From positions 62,001 through 126,000 of the forward strand of contig NZ_AUGD01000014.1 in assembly GCF_000426845.1 (NCBI RefSeq): 64,000 nt of DNA, in the 5' to 3' direction. Origin of the DNA: Bradyrhizobium sp. in8p8 (GTDB lineage Bacteria; Pseudomonadota; Alphaproteobacteria; Rhizobiales; Xanthobacteraceae). A model generated the notes under the pieces. It was not told the origin of the DNA. It worked only from the letters and a program-made list of their open reading frames with translations, and did not search any database. Numbering within the stretch: the first letter of the stretch is position 1; the number at the start of each line of letters is the position of its first letter. This document shows, in pieces, positions 1-9,480 of this stretch. Both the position numbers and the translations under genes were made by a program.

Positions 1-154
1 CATACAAGGCTGCAATCATCCTCCATTGCGGGACGCTGATGCTGAGCGACTTCGCCCAAAGATAATGGATTTCCTGCAGGTGCACGCTGATCGAATTGAT
101 CTCCCAGGCGAAGCGCTGAATGGTGTCCTGCTTCCTCTTGCCGGACGCCTTCAT
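1..154 (-). CDS. MarR-family regulator, N-terminal part (runs off window)
   Basis: Reading the minus strand from an ATG at 154 gives 51 codons without a stop up to the window edge. The peptide contains RFAWEINSISVHLQEIHYLW, then SVPQWRMIAAL, which matches the first helices of MarR-type winged-helix regulators, where a conserved dimerisation helix precedes a QW(R/M)hh pattern. A GTG two codons upstream (160) is an alternative start. The rest of the gene, including the DNA-binding helix, lies outside the window, so intactness and target cannot be judged. Confidence 0.55.
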   Translation of the reverse strand, partial: MKASGKRKQDTIQRFAWEINSISVHLQEIHYLWAKSLSISVPQWRMIAALY

Positions 155-888
155 TTGCACGGTGCTGGGCTTTCCGCCATGCTGGAAAGGGGATTCGCCA
201 TCATCCCTGGCCGCGTCACAACGTGCGCCCGAGCGCAACCCGGCCAATCCAGCGGCCCTCCGACGATGCAGCAGGCGGACTTCGAAAACGACGAGCGATC
301 TCCGCCTTCACTGTCAACTCACCGCGAGCCATATGGCCAAGACCTCTGCAAGACAATCCTTTTAATAGACGTATTGCCGCCAAAATATTACTTCTTGTTG
401 GCTTCGTTTATGTGAATCATGGCCGGCCAACCCAGCTTCGCGAATGGTTGTCTCTCTCGTCTCCAGAGGGGGAGGGGTTAGCTATAAGCTTGGCCTTCGT
501 TCGACGCGCCGCTGGGAGGAGATGCTCCACGCGCGCAGGCGTAAAGCTGCACCCTACGGTTGACTGAACGACCCCTGCGGATGTCAATGCCGCTTGTAGA
601 GCGTGACGACGCTGGTGCCGCCAGGGGACAACCCGAAATCAGGCTGTTTGGGCCTGCCCGTTAAGCCATCCAAGCAACAGAACCGCCATGGAATGATCGC
701 GGCTGCGGTGCACCGCGACTCAACGCGAGGTGATACAAACCGCTCGGTCAACCGTTTGAGGCTGGGCGGCTGTGGTCGGTGACGCTGACCCGCATGATCG
801 ACGCGAGCCTACACATCAGAATTCCACTCGAGTCGCCAGCAGCCGTCTCTAGATCGATCCGGAAACTAGGGCCGCAACCCGATTAAAA
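155..888. other. No recognisable gene
   Basis: This 734-base stretch has only short open frames with no family resemblance and no clear ribosome binding site. It separates the MarR fragment from the secreted protein and probably holds decayed sequence plus the MarR promoter. Confidence 0.4.
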
Positions 889-1182
889 TCATTGCAGTAT
901 CCGATCGAGATTTACTGCCGTTCTTCGTATCGGTCGCAGTCGATGATCGCCACGTCGCACCCGGACAATTTCCCGAAACGGTGGATCACAACGAAGAACC
1001 GTGTATTCGTCCTGGGAAAAGGGCGGTGGGACGCGCCAGCAAAGGGTCTCCCCCGCAGGCACTGCGTAGGTATGCCCATCCTTCAGCTCGTAACGGCACG
1101 AATCGGCTCTCTTGATGTTGTCTTGAGCGTGAGCATGGGCCAAGGCAGCCAACGCAAGAACCACCGTGAGAAGCGCGCGCAT
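889..1182 (-). CDS. Small secreted cysteine-containing protein of unknown function
   Basis: A 97-residue protein begins with a clear Sec signal peptide (MRALLTVVLALAALAHAHA, cleavage probably before QDN). The predicted mature part is about 78 residues with three cysteines (near 29, 48 and 65) and an Arg-rich C-terminus. An AGGGAG Shine-Dalgarno lies about 8 bases before the ATG, which supports this start. I do not recognise the family. Export to the periplasm is inferred from the signal peptide only. It stands alone, divergent from the RTX gene 200 bases away. Confidence 0.6.
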   Translation of the reverse strand: MRALLTVVLALAALAHAHAQDNIKRADSCRYELKDGHTYAVPAGETLCWRVPPPFSQDEYTVLRCDPPFREIVRVRRGDHRLRPIRRTAVNLDRILQ

Positions 1183-1391
1183 ACTCTATTCTCCCTGGAG
1201 TCACGAACGGGCCTGCAGCTAAAGGGGGAGAGAATGCAGCGCGCCGTCTGCGAGATAGACGGGGCAGGGTTCGGAATATTACGCGGTCGCAATCCAGCAT
1301 TTTTCCGAGCGATCTAGGAACGCAGGGAAAGGCGAGAGATTAGCGCGCGGGTGGGCGATCAAACCGACCACCTTTCAATCGGGAGCGAGCG

Positions 1392-2810
1392 ATGCACAAG
1401 CAAGACCATTCAGGTTCTCCGCACGGAAGTATTTCTCCATTCGGATTCGGCGACTACTTCTTCTTCATGGGCGATAGGGCGAACAACGGCTACCCCGGCT
1501 CTGACGGCATGGACGTCGCATTCGGCAGAGGAGGAAATGATCGTCTCACCGGCGGGCCGGCCGACGACGATCTGATCGGCGGAATTGGAAATGATCGTTT
1601 GTCCGGCGGATCGGGAGCTGATCATCTGGACGGGGGCGCAGGAAACGACGTCCTTGCCGGCGGCGATGCCGACGACATGCTGGTGGGTGGCACCGGCAAC
1701 GACTACCTGAACGAGGGAGCGGGACACGGCGATCTCGAAGGAGGGCCTGGCAACGACATTCTCGTGGGTGGGCCCGGTGCGGACGCCTTCGTGGTCGAAC
1801 CCGACAGCGGACACGATGTCATCAAGGATTTCCGGGCAGGGCCCGGTATGTTCGATCACCTGGCTCTTCAGGACATCAGCCCGAACGAGCTCTCGTTCCA
1901 GGACACCCCGGACGGCGTCCTGATCAGCTGGAACCGGGGAACGAGTTCGGTCTTACTCGAAGGTGTCGCGAAAAGCGAGCTCGCCCAAGATGACTTCATG
2001 TTTGCCGACAGCAAGGAGCTTCTTCCCGTCGGTGTTCCTGAAAGCGCATCGGTCGCGGCGTCTTCAAACGCATTTTGGTGGTCTTCTCACGGTTCGCAGG
2101 CCGCGACGGAGACGTTTCAATTCGACGACGTCAATCTGAAGACCGGCACGTCCGCAGACGACGTATTCCAGGCAACAGCGGATCGCGACTTCTATTTCGG
2201 CGGAGGTGGCAACGACCGCCTCTCTGGAGGTGCAGGGGCCGATCATCTCGCCGGAGACGCCGGAAACGATGCCTTGTACGGCGGCAACGGCGAAAACGAC
2301 CTTCGCGGCGGCGACGGAAATGATCAGCTGTTCGGCGGAAAGGATGCCGATATGCTGATGGGCGGGAACGGCAGCGACAGGCTGAGCGCCGGAGCCGGGC
2401 ACGATATGCTCGACGGAGGTCCGGGCGACGACATCTTGGACGGCGGGCCCGGTGCGGACGCCTTCGTGGTCACGCCGACGAGCGGAAACGACGTCATCGT
2501 CGGCGGATTCACTCCGGGCCCGGGTGCGTTCGACCACATCGCGTTCGAGGACATCCTGCCGAATCAGGTGAGCGTGAACGATACGCTCCAAGGCGTTCTG
2601 GTGAGCTGGGGATCCGGATCCATTCTGCTCGAGGGGATTCAGAAAGATCAGCTGGCGCAGGACGACTTCATGTTCGACAGCGTGGAAGGCGGCGCCTTCG
2701 TGCCGGATCCCTCGATCACATCGGAAGGGTCCGCGCTGCTGTTCCCCGAGAACGAGCAGGACTTGGTCCATGCGAATCCAGTGAGCGACAACTGGACCAT
2801 CATCGCCTGA
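1392..2810 (+). CDS. RTX-type calcium-binding repeat protein
   Basis: A 472-residue acidic protein carries two blocks of GGxGxDxhx nonapeptide repeats (about residues 40-130 and 270-375), the Ca2+-binding parallel beta-roll of haemolysin/RTX proteins. Each block is followed by the same non-repeat module: GADAFVV, then an FDH.A..DI.PN segment, a GVL.SW.....LLEG strand and a LAQDDFMF end. The two halves are thus a tandem duplication. No N-terminal signal peptide is seen, as expected for type I secretion, whose signal is C-terminal. No protease or lipase domain is present and no secretion genes adjoin. A GGAG motif precedes the ATG. The function beyond Ca2+-binding secreted structure is unknown. 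Confidence 0.85.
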   Translation: MHKQDHSGSPHGSISPFGFGDYFFFMGDRANNGYPGSDGMDVAFGRGGNDRLTGGPADDDLIGGIGNDRLSGGSGADHLDGGAGNDVLAGGDADDMLVGGTGNDYLNEGAGHGDLEGGPGNDILVGGPGADAFVVEPDSGHDVIKDFRAGPGMFDHLALQDISPNELSFQDTPDGVLISWNRGTSSVLLEGVAKSELAQDDFMFADSKELLPVGVPESASVAASSNAFWWSSHGSQAATETFQFDDVNLKTGTSADDVFQATADRDFYFGGGGNDRLSGGAGADHLAGDAGNDALYGGNGENDLRGGDGNDQLFGGKDADMLMGGNGSDRLSAGAGHDMLDGGPGDDILDGGPGADAFVVTPTSGNDVIVGGFTPGPGAFDHIAFEDILPNQVSVNDTLQGVLVSWGSGSILLEGIQKDQLAQDDFMFDSVEGGAFVPDPSITSEGSALLFPENEQDLVHANPVSDNWTIIA

Positions 2811-3425
2811 TCAGGCATCGGACCGGCCGAGTTTGCACAAGAGGGCCGGCACGATCCAAGGTGCGGCGGCGAGCCGGAGCAGCTGCTGTTTGTCATCGAC
2901 GACCGCAAGGAGAATGTTCGATGTCGCTTCTATCTCGCCGTCGCCATAAAATCCATCGGGTGAACGAGGCGATGGCGGCTGCGCACCGCTATCCATCTGA
3001 ATATCGACGGCGAAAAGGCAGGTTATTACAGCGGCTTGCGCATACCAGTATCCACACCCGATCGCTGCAGATGCTTGCCGTGCGCCGACGCCGATGTGAT
3101 ATCGAAAAGGTCCTTCTGGTTCGGCTACAGGACGTCGATAGACAGGTCGGGAAGCTTTGAATATGGAAGGCGCATCTGATGGGTGCTCACGGAGTTGGGA
3201 TACGACGATCTAGGAAGGCCGGCGGCGTTCTTAGGATTTCCTGACTCGATGTTCGGGGGACTGCAAGCAAATCTCTCCGCATACAAGACGCCCGTGGAGC
3301 TACTCCTTGTCCGTGCCCGCGGCCAGCAATGTGCATTGGGCGAGCGACATTGGATCGGCTCGCCGATACCTTCCTGACCAACCCGATGGCGGCGACGGAG
3401 GTTGGCGCGCCCATTGTGAGCATGT
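2811..3425 (+). other. Decayed sequence with a coding-like stretch
   Basis: Within this gap the plus frame at 3183-3377 reads like protein (LGYDDLGRPAAFLGFPDSMF and onward) but cannot be assigned to a family and has no convincing upstream start. The rest, including an Arg-rich frame at 2922-3160, has the look of non-coding or decayed DNA. Confidence 0.25.
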
Positions 3426-3975
3426 ACATGTTGACCCCGATGCCTTTGACAGCATCGTCCAAGCGGACCAACCAAGCCGCTCTCGCTGCGGCGTTCGCGA
3501 TGAGTGATTTGCGCTCGATCTGCAGGGCGGTCGACGCGGCGGTGGTCGCAGGCGGGATCGCCAAGGTTGCTCGAGCTGCGAAGGTAGACAGAACGACTGT
3601 GTACTGCGCCTTTCGCTGCGAGAGCGGACCCGCGTTGGACACGATGGTCAGAGTGCTACGCGTTTTGGGATTGCGTCTGATCGTGAAGATCGAGCCATAC
3701 CTCCCCGGAGGCATCTCGGCTGGTCCCGAAGACGACGGCTCGGTCGCTCGCGGCGGCATTCAGAGGCGACGATTTGGACCTGGCCATCGAAGCGTTGGCG
3801 CAAGCCGTACGCTCTCATGACAATGTTTCGGAACTGGCGCGAGCGACGACTCTCTCGCGCGAGAATCTCTATCACTCGTTCGCTTTTCCTCGCATACCGC
3901 GATTTCCTGAACGCGCTGGTACTGCGGTTGGAAATTGAGCGGCTGCCTTCGAAAGAGAGCGGCGCCGCATCGTAA
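3426..3975 (+). pseudogene. Frameshifted double helix-turn-helix regulator (HI1420 antidote-like modules)
   Basis: The first module (3460-3680) reads ALAAAFAMSDLRSICRAV, then GGIAKVARAAKVDRTTVY and LDTMVRVLRVLGLRL, which matches the addiction-module antidote / prophage DNA-binding family (IA+ARxxGLSRxxLYxAL ... TVLKVLRALGL). After a shift of frame near 3750 a second copy follows: ALAAAFRGDDLDLAIEALAQ, then VSELARATTLSRENLYHSF. Another shift near 3890 leads to DFLNALVLRLEIERLP and a stop at about 3975. The protein was therefore a tandem pair of HTH modules, now broken by two frameshifts. No RelE-like toxin is visible beside it, so a toxin-antitoxin role is not supported. Confidence 0.55.
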
Positions 3976-4121
3976 CCATCGGCCGGGCGGCAAGTTCCGC
4001 GGAAAGGTCGCCGACCCACGCGAAGGACCGTCTCGGTCTCGGAAGCAAAGCTTCTCGTAGGAGGCTCAAGCATTGCGCGCCCTAGGCCCCAGCCGAAGGT
4101 CGGTTCACCGAAGGACATGGA

Positions 4122-4565
4122 ACATGCGCCGACGTTCGGACAAGTTCGCACTGGTCCTACCTCGCATCTTGTGCGCCGCTGGAGCGGTCCTGTTCGGATG
4201 AATTTCAGGTCGAGCTGGTTCGGGTACTCGAGCGGGGAATTTTTAATGCCAGCACCGGAAACCGGCCGATCGCTCAAAGTAGCCTTGGCGCGGTCGCAAA
4301 CGTCCGGAACGCCTCTCTCGTTCAGAGCACGACCACCATTCCTGCGCGCAAGTCACTACGATTCGGGCTGCGGTATCTGATCGAGGGCGCTCCCGCCTGC
4401 GCGCGCGTGGAGTATACCATTCGCGGCACGATCGGCGCTCAGGCCTACCGCGAGTTCATCTTTGACCACACGTAGGAGATCGTAGCCGGTGAGTGGGTCT
4501 TCGAATTTTTGGCAAGACGGTCGAAAGGTCGGAAGCGAGACGTTTTGCGTGTTGGACGCGGATTC
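4122..4565 (+). pseudogene. DUF3859 domain protein, frameshifted
   Basis: An ATG at 4122 opens a hydrophobic leader (FALVLPRILCAAGAVLFG) that stops at once. In the next frame (from about 4200) VELVRVLERGIFNASTGNRP, then TTTIPARKSLRFGLRYLIEG and YREFIFDHT appear, followed after a stop and another shift by WVFEF and FWQDGRKVGSETFCV. This order matches DUF3859, a domain with a conserved TT.IPA..G..FGF....G motif and a W.....W.F.....GR.L....F.V end. At least two frameshifts and one stop show it is dead. The leader suggests that the parent was a periplasmic or secreted protein. Confidence 0.6.
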
Positions 4566-4983
4566 CGCGCCCCATCGGTCGGACCCGTCGAAGGCAAATT
4601 GCGGCTTCTTGATCGGACGAATGGAGTTCTGGAGACGGGCCGTTGCGGTAGGTCCGGGAAGTAGCTCATGAGAGGTCGCGCGCCTTCGGTTCGCGGCGAT
4701 GATTCCAATACCGTCTATAGCGGCCTGCATCGCTCCGCAGCGGCCGCGTGAAGGCCGAATTCGCAGCGCCGCGAACGTGAGCTGTGGCCCCACTGCCGCC
4801 GGTCGACCCGGTGCGACGCGCAATCGCGAGGCTGGACCGGATCCCTAGGGAGGCTTCGTGAACTTATGCCACTTCAATGAGGATTGCTGCCCAATGCCCC
4901 AAGCGACGATTTGCTCGCCGGATCGGCTGGTCTGGCTGGACGGCTTCTCCGCATTCCGTGGATAAATCTGGAGGCGATGGGGC

Positions 4984-5381
4984 TCAGCCGAAGTCGAGGC
5001 TTCGAATGCTACCGGCACGCTCGGCAATGAACCGGGAAAGGAACTCTGCCGCGTTCTGCGGCCAGAACTCGTATCCCACCTTGGTCAGAAGCTGGAGATG
5101 GGCGCGTTCATCTCACGTCCGACCCAAAGCTCATGAAAGGCCGCAACGAGATCGGCGTCTGTGATATCGATCGTGCCGATCAACATCTTGAAACGGATTG
5201 CCGCTTCGCGGCTTCGAATGTCGCTGCCGTCGATCAGCATCTCGGCATTGCTCCGGATCGCAGCATTCTCGAAGATTTCCTTCAAGACCGCGCGAATATG
5301 GCTGACGTCCGATCCCGTGCCCACTCGGCCAACTATCCCGGTCATCTCGTTTCCAGCCCTTTCGATCAGCAATTGAGCCAA
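4984..5381 (-). pseudogene. Decayed gene of unknown family
   Basis: The minus strand reads AQLLIERAGNEMTGIVGRVG, then REAAIRFKMLIGTIDITDAD and VAAFHELWVGREMNA in one frame. It continues after a single shift near 5100 with LLTKVGYEFWPQNAAEFLSR and a stop at 4984. The helical, coding-like character and clean continuation across one indel argue for a former gene. The pattern resembles the C-terminal ligand-binding half of TetR-type regulators, but I cannot confirm that. Confidence 0.35.
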
Positions 5382-6060
5382 CCGGCATCAGGGGATGTCA
5401 TTCGCCTTGTGCGGACATCGAACGGGCGATCCTGCCTCGTGTCAAGGAACGCTTCGCCCGTGTCGTTTACACCGCTGCTCGCGCGCGACGGTCGCCAAGC
5501 GACGCGATGGCGCGGGCATACAACCAGCTTTCTACAGACGCTGAGCTCGGCGAAAAATTACAGCGAGTGGCATAGCTGATCACCGGAGTCCGCCCTTGGA
5601 GACATATGGATCGCACACCCCGGCGGCGACATGATATCGGAATTGCGGTCGCTTGCGGTTCACCGACGCCCTATGCGGTGCAAGCTCGGCGACCCCACAC
5701 TATCGACCGGAAAAGCGAATGCCACGAACATCTCCGGCGGCGAGCCGATGCTCCGACGCGGCGACTTCAAGCGACAATTCTCCCATTCGGTGCGAGCGTT
5801 CCGCGGGAGCGCCCCGCGACCCGACACGTTTCGCCGTTCCTGACCGCGGTGCGTTTCCGGATCGTATGACTGTTTGGCTTTGTCTCATCGGAGCTGGCGC
5901 CGGACTCGCGCTTCTCGATGTTAATACGTCGGCCGCTTGTCGTGGCGAGGCGATCTTTTCGGGAGTTCCCGGGTGGGCGATGGCCGCCGCCGCAGGCTCC
6001 TCCCTGCGCCTACACATTCAACGCCGATTGAGGCCGTTCTTCGGTCCGTACCCGTTGCTG

Positions 6061-6417
6061 ATGATGGTCACTTGGGCAGATAAGATCGGCTTAATCAAAG
6101 GAAATGGAGAAGCGCTCGCGCTCCTCGAAAGGCTGCGTCGAGCGGCGATCGAGGGAGAGCTCGAGTTCTATGGACAACTGGTCACGACGACGGGCGTGGA
6201 GCGCGAATTGACCAAAGTGCCTCCTGGCCACCTCCAGGTGTGCGCGATAGGTCTGGGCACCTCGCGTGCGCAGGGGAGGAACGAGGATGCATTCACCTAC
6301 GATCCGAAGCGACCGGCTTCAAAGGCCTCGCGGCAGGTGGGTCACTTCCGCAATCTCCATGTGAGCAGGAGCGTGCTGGGGATCATCCGGCGGATCTGGG
6401 AAGACGCGCACGGGTGA
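6061..6417 (+). CDS. Hypothetical protein, possibly a fragment
   Basis: The frame ending at 6417 has protein-like content from about 6061 (WADKIGLIKGNGEALALLER, LEFYGQLVTTTGVERELTKV, and a C-terminal HFRNLHVSRSVLGIIRRIWE). It is open upstream to 5653, but that extension has an odd composition with Arg/Pro-rich stretches. I therefore take the internal ATG at 6061 as a conservative start. The family is not recognised, although the F(R/D)LHV...h ending resembles short rhizobial hypothetical proteins. No ribosome binding site is obvious, and it may be a truncated remnant. Confidence 0.35.
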   Translation: MMVTWADKIGLIKGNGEALALLERLRRAAIEGELEFYGQLVTTTGVERELTKVPPGHLQVCAIGLGTSRAQGRNEDAFTYDPKRPASKASRQVGHFRNLHVSRSVLGIIRRIWEDAHG

Positions 6418-6573
6418 GTCGGCCGCCGACAGGGACCGGCGCACTGGCCGGCAAAGTGACGAACCGGAAAATGGTTCGGTTACGATCTCGTCGAGGGTGG
6501 AGCCCATGCCGACCGAGGGAACCGGTCTTTCGCGAACAATCCGGCAGCGCCCGCGCGACGTCAACGCGACGGC

Positions 6574-6706
6574 GGTGGAAAGCGTTTACCACCTGGAGCA
6601 ATCCGGTGTGAGCCGGGTGCCGGTACACGCAACCCACCGCGGTAGTAGTCCGGAAACGCCGATTTCCCACAGTTTTCGACGCATTGGGATCCTGGCAGAG
6701 AATCCC
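6574..6706. repeat. Dispersed repeat, copy 1 (matches 52955-53106)
   Basis: This segment starts GGTGGAAAGCGTTTACCA and ends GGCAGAGAATCCC. In between it has GCCGGTACACGCAACCC and CCGCGGTAGTAGTCCGGAAA. The same ordered blocks occur near 53 kb just after a serine-recombinase remnant, with small gaps and substitutions. It is probably the end or flank of a decayed transposable element. The two copies are in the same orientation. Confidence 0.6.
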
Positions 6707-7188
6707 ATGCTCGCCGACTCCCTCAACGTCAACCTCGCTTCTCCGCCATAATCCAGCCTCGGCACAGCGCGTTTCCGATCAATTCGCCGCCATCGCGACT
6801 CTGACCGCCGGCGAGTTTCTTCTATGGAAGCGACGAGGAGATATCCTTGGGAAGCGAAGGGGTCGATAGGTATACAGGTCGTTCGGGCTCCGTCCGGACC
6901 TACAAGCTTGCTATTGGACGGGCGGCGCCCAATCGTTCCATGTGCCTGGCGACGTATAAGGCATGGAGCCCGGCTCGAACCTCGTGTGACGGCAGAAGCA
7001 TGGAGACAAAATAGTGCTTCTGGTGAGCGCGTGCCAATTAAGATCGCGACAGCGTCCACGTCGTCCGCAGACACCGACCGAGCTCGATCCCGAAGATCAC
7101 GTGCTGAGCCCGGTCGGCAACGAGGAGTGGCTGCGTTCCTACTGGAATGGGATCGCCGGCCGGCTGACCCGGGGCATGCTGGCTGCCG

Positions 7189-7254
7189 ATGCGTCGCCGG
7201 GACATCGGTGATTATCTTGGACTGACGCTGAGAACCATTCACCGCGCGGTCTCA
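7189..7254 (+). pseudogene. Crp/Fnr-family HTH fragment
   Basis: The short reading MRRRDIGDYLGLTLRTIHRA corresponds to the recognition-helix region of Crp/Fnr regulators (family pattern M.R.DIADYLGLT.ETVSR). No sensor domain or remaining frame is recoverable around it, so this is a leftover fragment. Its presence near a FixK-type box is noted but may be coincidence. Confidence 0.4.
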
Positions 7255-7335
7255 ACTCGACACCCAAAGGTGCTCCAGGGGACAGATCCTGTGCAGTCCC
7301 AAGCCGGAATTCCCAGCGCGAGCGCCACCCATCCC

Positions 7336-7488
7336 TCAATGAAGGCGCTTCGCGACGATCTGACGGAGATCGTTCGCATACTCCTCAAAGATCCAGAGCG
7401 CCTCGTCCTGCCGCCCCGCTATGGGCTTTGATGCGGACTTTGGCATCTTGTCCGGCTTCGAATGAAAAATCTGTTCTGACCGATTCAT
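7336..7488 (-). CDS. Small protein (50 aa) under a FixK-type box
   Basis: From an ATG at 7488 the minus strand encodes 50 residues ending RQDEALWIFEEYANDLRQIV and AKRLH. Short rhizobial proteins with an EYA(N/D)DLR(E/Q)I..KLR ending are common, and this looks like one of them, though perhaps decayed. A TTGAT-N4-GTCAA box lies 35 bases upstream, so expression under low oxygen is a reasonable inference. The function is unknown and the protein could be a remnant. Confidence 0.4.
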   Translation of the reverse strand: MNRSEQIFHSKPDKMPKSASKPIAGRQDEALWIFEEYANDLRQIVAKRLH

Positions 7489-7522
7489 GCCCCGACCATT
7501 GGTCGATGGCGACGCAGGGGAG

Positions 7523-7536
7523 TTGATCCAAGTCAA
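7523..7536 (-). promoter_or_regulatory. FixK/FNR-type box (TTGATCCAAGTCAA)
   Basis: The 14-mer fits the TTGAT-N4-(A/G)TCAA consensus used by FixK/FNR/AadR regulators in alphaproteobacteria. It lies 35 bases before the ATG at 7488 on the minus strand. The orientation is assigned by that gene. Confidence 0.5.
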
Positions 7537-7845
7537 CGGATCCAGTCCCATCCGGATTTTCTTAAGCGTGCTCCTCCTCTTTGTATTGCCTAGACTAGGA
7601 GCAGGCACTAAAAGATGGTCGTTTACTCGCGCTTCCGACCCTTTACCCGGAGAGGAGACGCCCAGTATCTCTCCTCTGAGAGAGCGACACCGTACAGCCT
7701 CACCAACATCAAGATTTCTTTGAGCCCCCTAGGAGGCTTGAGCGTGCTCGCGACACAGCCTCGGAGGTCAATGAGCGGCGCTCTATCCATAACGTGCTTC
7801 TCGGCAGGAGCTCCAAAGCCTGGGGGCGACGTTCACACGCTACTC

Positions 7846-8196
7846 TCACATCGTCTCTGCATTTTGCGAGGGAAGACGCCGGCTAAGTTGGAACTGGAGG
7901 ATTAAAGCCCCTGCGGCTCGCTGTTCTGCACCTTCATTGACAAGCAATAGTGGACATTCGAAGTGGGGGCTGGATTGACGCTTGTTGGCAACGCCGCTCA
8001 TCAGGACAGGCTGTTGAAGCCCGTCCGCTATCGGGTTGCGCGACAGCTTCCTTTGCTGCAATGCATCAAGATCGCCAAGGTGCTGCAGCACCAGATCGCC
8101 CAGCGCTGTTCGCACTGTGGGCGGGAGGACAGCCGCAAGAGTATTGCACCACTCGATACGGAGCCGCAAGACTTCGCTCCGGCTCATCGGAGTCAA
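7846..8196 (-). CDS. Small hypothetical protein, paralogue of 17087-17347
   Basis: A 116-residue frame opens MTPMSRSEVLRLRIEWCNTL, then AAVLPPTVRTALGDLVLQHL. The same N-terminal segment (SEVLR.R.EWC.TLAA.LPP.TVRTAL..LVL) appears in a second copy near 17.3 kb. The shared part covers about 40 residues and the tails differ, so both copies may be truncated. No family is recognised and there is no membrane segment. It sits next to an istB remnant. Confidence 0.4.
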   Translation of the reverse strand: MTPMSRSEVLRLRIEWCNTLAAVLPPTVRTALGDLVLQHLGDLDALQQRKLSRNPIADGLQQPVLMSGVANKRQSSPHFECPLLLVNEGAEQRAAGALILQFQLSRRLPSQNAETM

Positions 8197-8316
8197 GCCC
8201 CAGCCAGCGCATTCCGACGAGTGGGCCGTGGATTCCGAGCCAAGTCGGCCGCCTGTACCGATTGAAGCCGGCCAAGGATTGCGATGATCCCGACCGTCTC
8301 CGACGACGTCATCAGG

Positions 8317-8998
8317 TCAGTTGGCGGGCTCGTCGTCAAGCGTCTGACGTTTGGCGGCGGCTTTGCGTAGGCACTCGCCCTTGTGAGCCTGTGGGCGTTG
8401 TGCACGAGGCGATCGAGGATAGCGTCGGCAATGGTTGGGTTGCCGATGAGTTCGTGCCAATGCTCGACCGGGAGCTAGCTTGTCACGACCGTCGAGCCGC
8501 GGCTATGGCGATCCTCCGTCATCTCCAACAGGTCGCGTTGCTGCTCGGCAGTCATCGGGGCAAGTCCCCAGTCGTCGAGGACCAGAAGCTCGACGCGCGC
8601 CAGGTCCTGAGGAGGCGAACATGGCGGCCGTCGCCCCGCGCGAGGGTGAGCGCCTCGAACAGCCGAAGCAGCAGTTGATAGAGCACGGAGCGGTTGTCTC
8701 GGCAGACCTTGCTGCCCAAGGCGCAAGCAATTCAGCTCTTGCCGTCGCCGGTCGGGCCGATGATGAGCAGATTCTGATGCCTGTCGATCCACTCGTCGGC
8801 GACGAGTTTTTGGAACAGCGGCTTGTCGAGCCACGCGGTGCCTTCACGTCGATATCCTGGCGACGGCGTTCTGCCGGAGGCTGGCGAACCGCAATCCGAG
8901 CGACCAGCCGCTTGTTCTCGCGCTCGGTCGCCTCTTGGTCGACCAGCAGTGCGAGGCGCTCGTCGCGAACCACGTTATTGCGAGACCAAGGCTTGCGA
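8317..8998 (-). pseudogene. istB: istB of an IS21-family element, decayed
   Basis: Minus-strand pieces in changing frames spell the IstB/DnaA-like transposition helper ATPase: RLALLVDQEATERENKRLVA near the N-terminus, then LRFASLRQNAV, then EWIDRHQN and a decayed Walker A region near 8750. These are followed by ARVELLVLDDWGLAPMTAEQ (Walker B region), RDLLEMTEDRHSRGSTVVTS and VHNAHRLT, with a typical Lys/Arg-rich end and a stop at 8317. Multiple frameshifts make it non-functional. No istA transposase is left beside it. At about 8998 the element joins abruptly to a copied piece of an ABC permease gene. Confidence 0.7.
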
Positions 8999-9292
8999 GA
9001 GCACAATCGCCAGCAGTCCGACCGCTGCGGCTTCGGTCTCGGCTAAGACCAACCTGCAACAAGGACGCCCCACGTATCCGGAGCAATGCCTGCTCCTGGC
9101 GGCGGCGATCAGAGCCGGACGCCGTGGCCGCAAGCGTAACCAGGAGAGCAAGGACGATGCCGGGAACTCCGAGAAAGAGAAACAGCACCCGGGCATAGAG
9201 CGCGCCAGGACGCACGCCGTCGAGCCGTGTGGTAAGATTGTTGGCGATGACGGCGCTGCGGCAACTCTGGCTTTGAGATTATTTGCCATCCG
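8999..9292 (-). pseudogene. Copied fragment of the ABC permease gene at 18.2-20.9 kb
   Basis: About 290 bases are nearly identical, with scattered substitutions and short indels, to 19836-20130 inside the permease gene, in the same orientation. They cover the segment encoding ARVLFLFLGVPGIVLALLVT and the following Ala-rich helix. The copy has frameshifts and no start. It abuts the istB remnant, which suggests a transposon- or recombination-mediated duplication of a part of that operon. Confidence 0.75.
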
Positions 9293-9480
9293 AAGTGCGG
9301 TAAGCCGATGATTGGTTGCTTGCGCCGGATGGGGAAGCGCCAATCGAACCAACGCGTCTCGATTGCGACAAGATCGATCCTCTGCGCTCGCCCGAGCTGG
9401 ATAGATGGACGCACAGTCAATCGCTCAAACCAGCGACCAACGAGAACGCCCGGGACTAAAATCGACGCCCTTGGTGAGCA

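Noticed and set aside
1600..1800. Periodic repeats as a possible non-coding tandem array
   Set aside because: The 27-base period is fully explained by the RTX nonapeptide coding repeats.
3187..3759. 190-codon minus frame opposite the HTH pseudogene
   Set aside because: No family signal, while the plus strand has two HTH modules.
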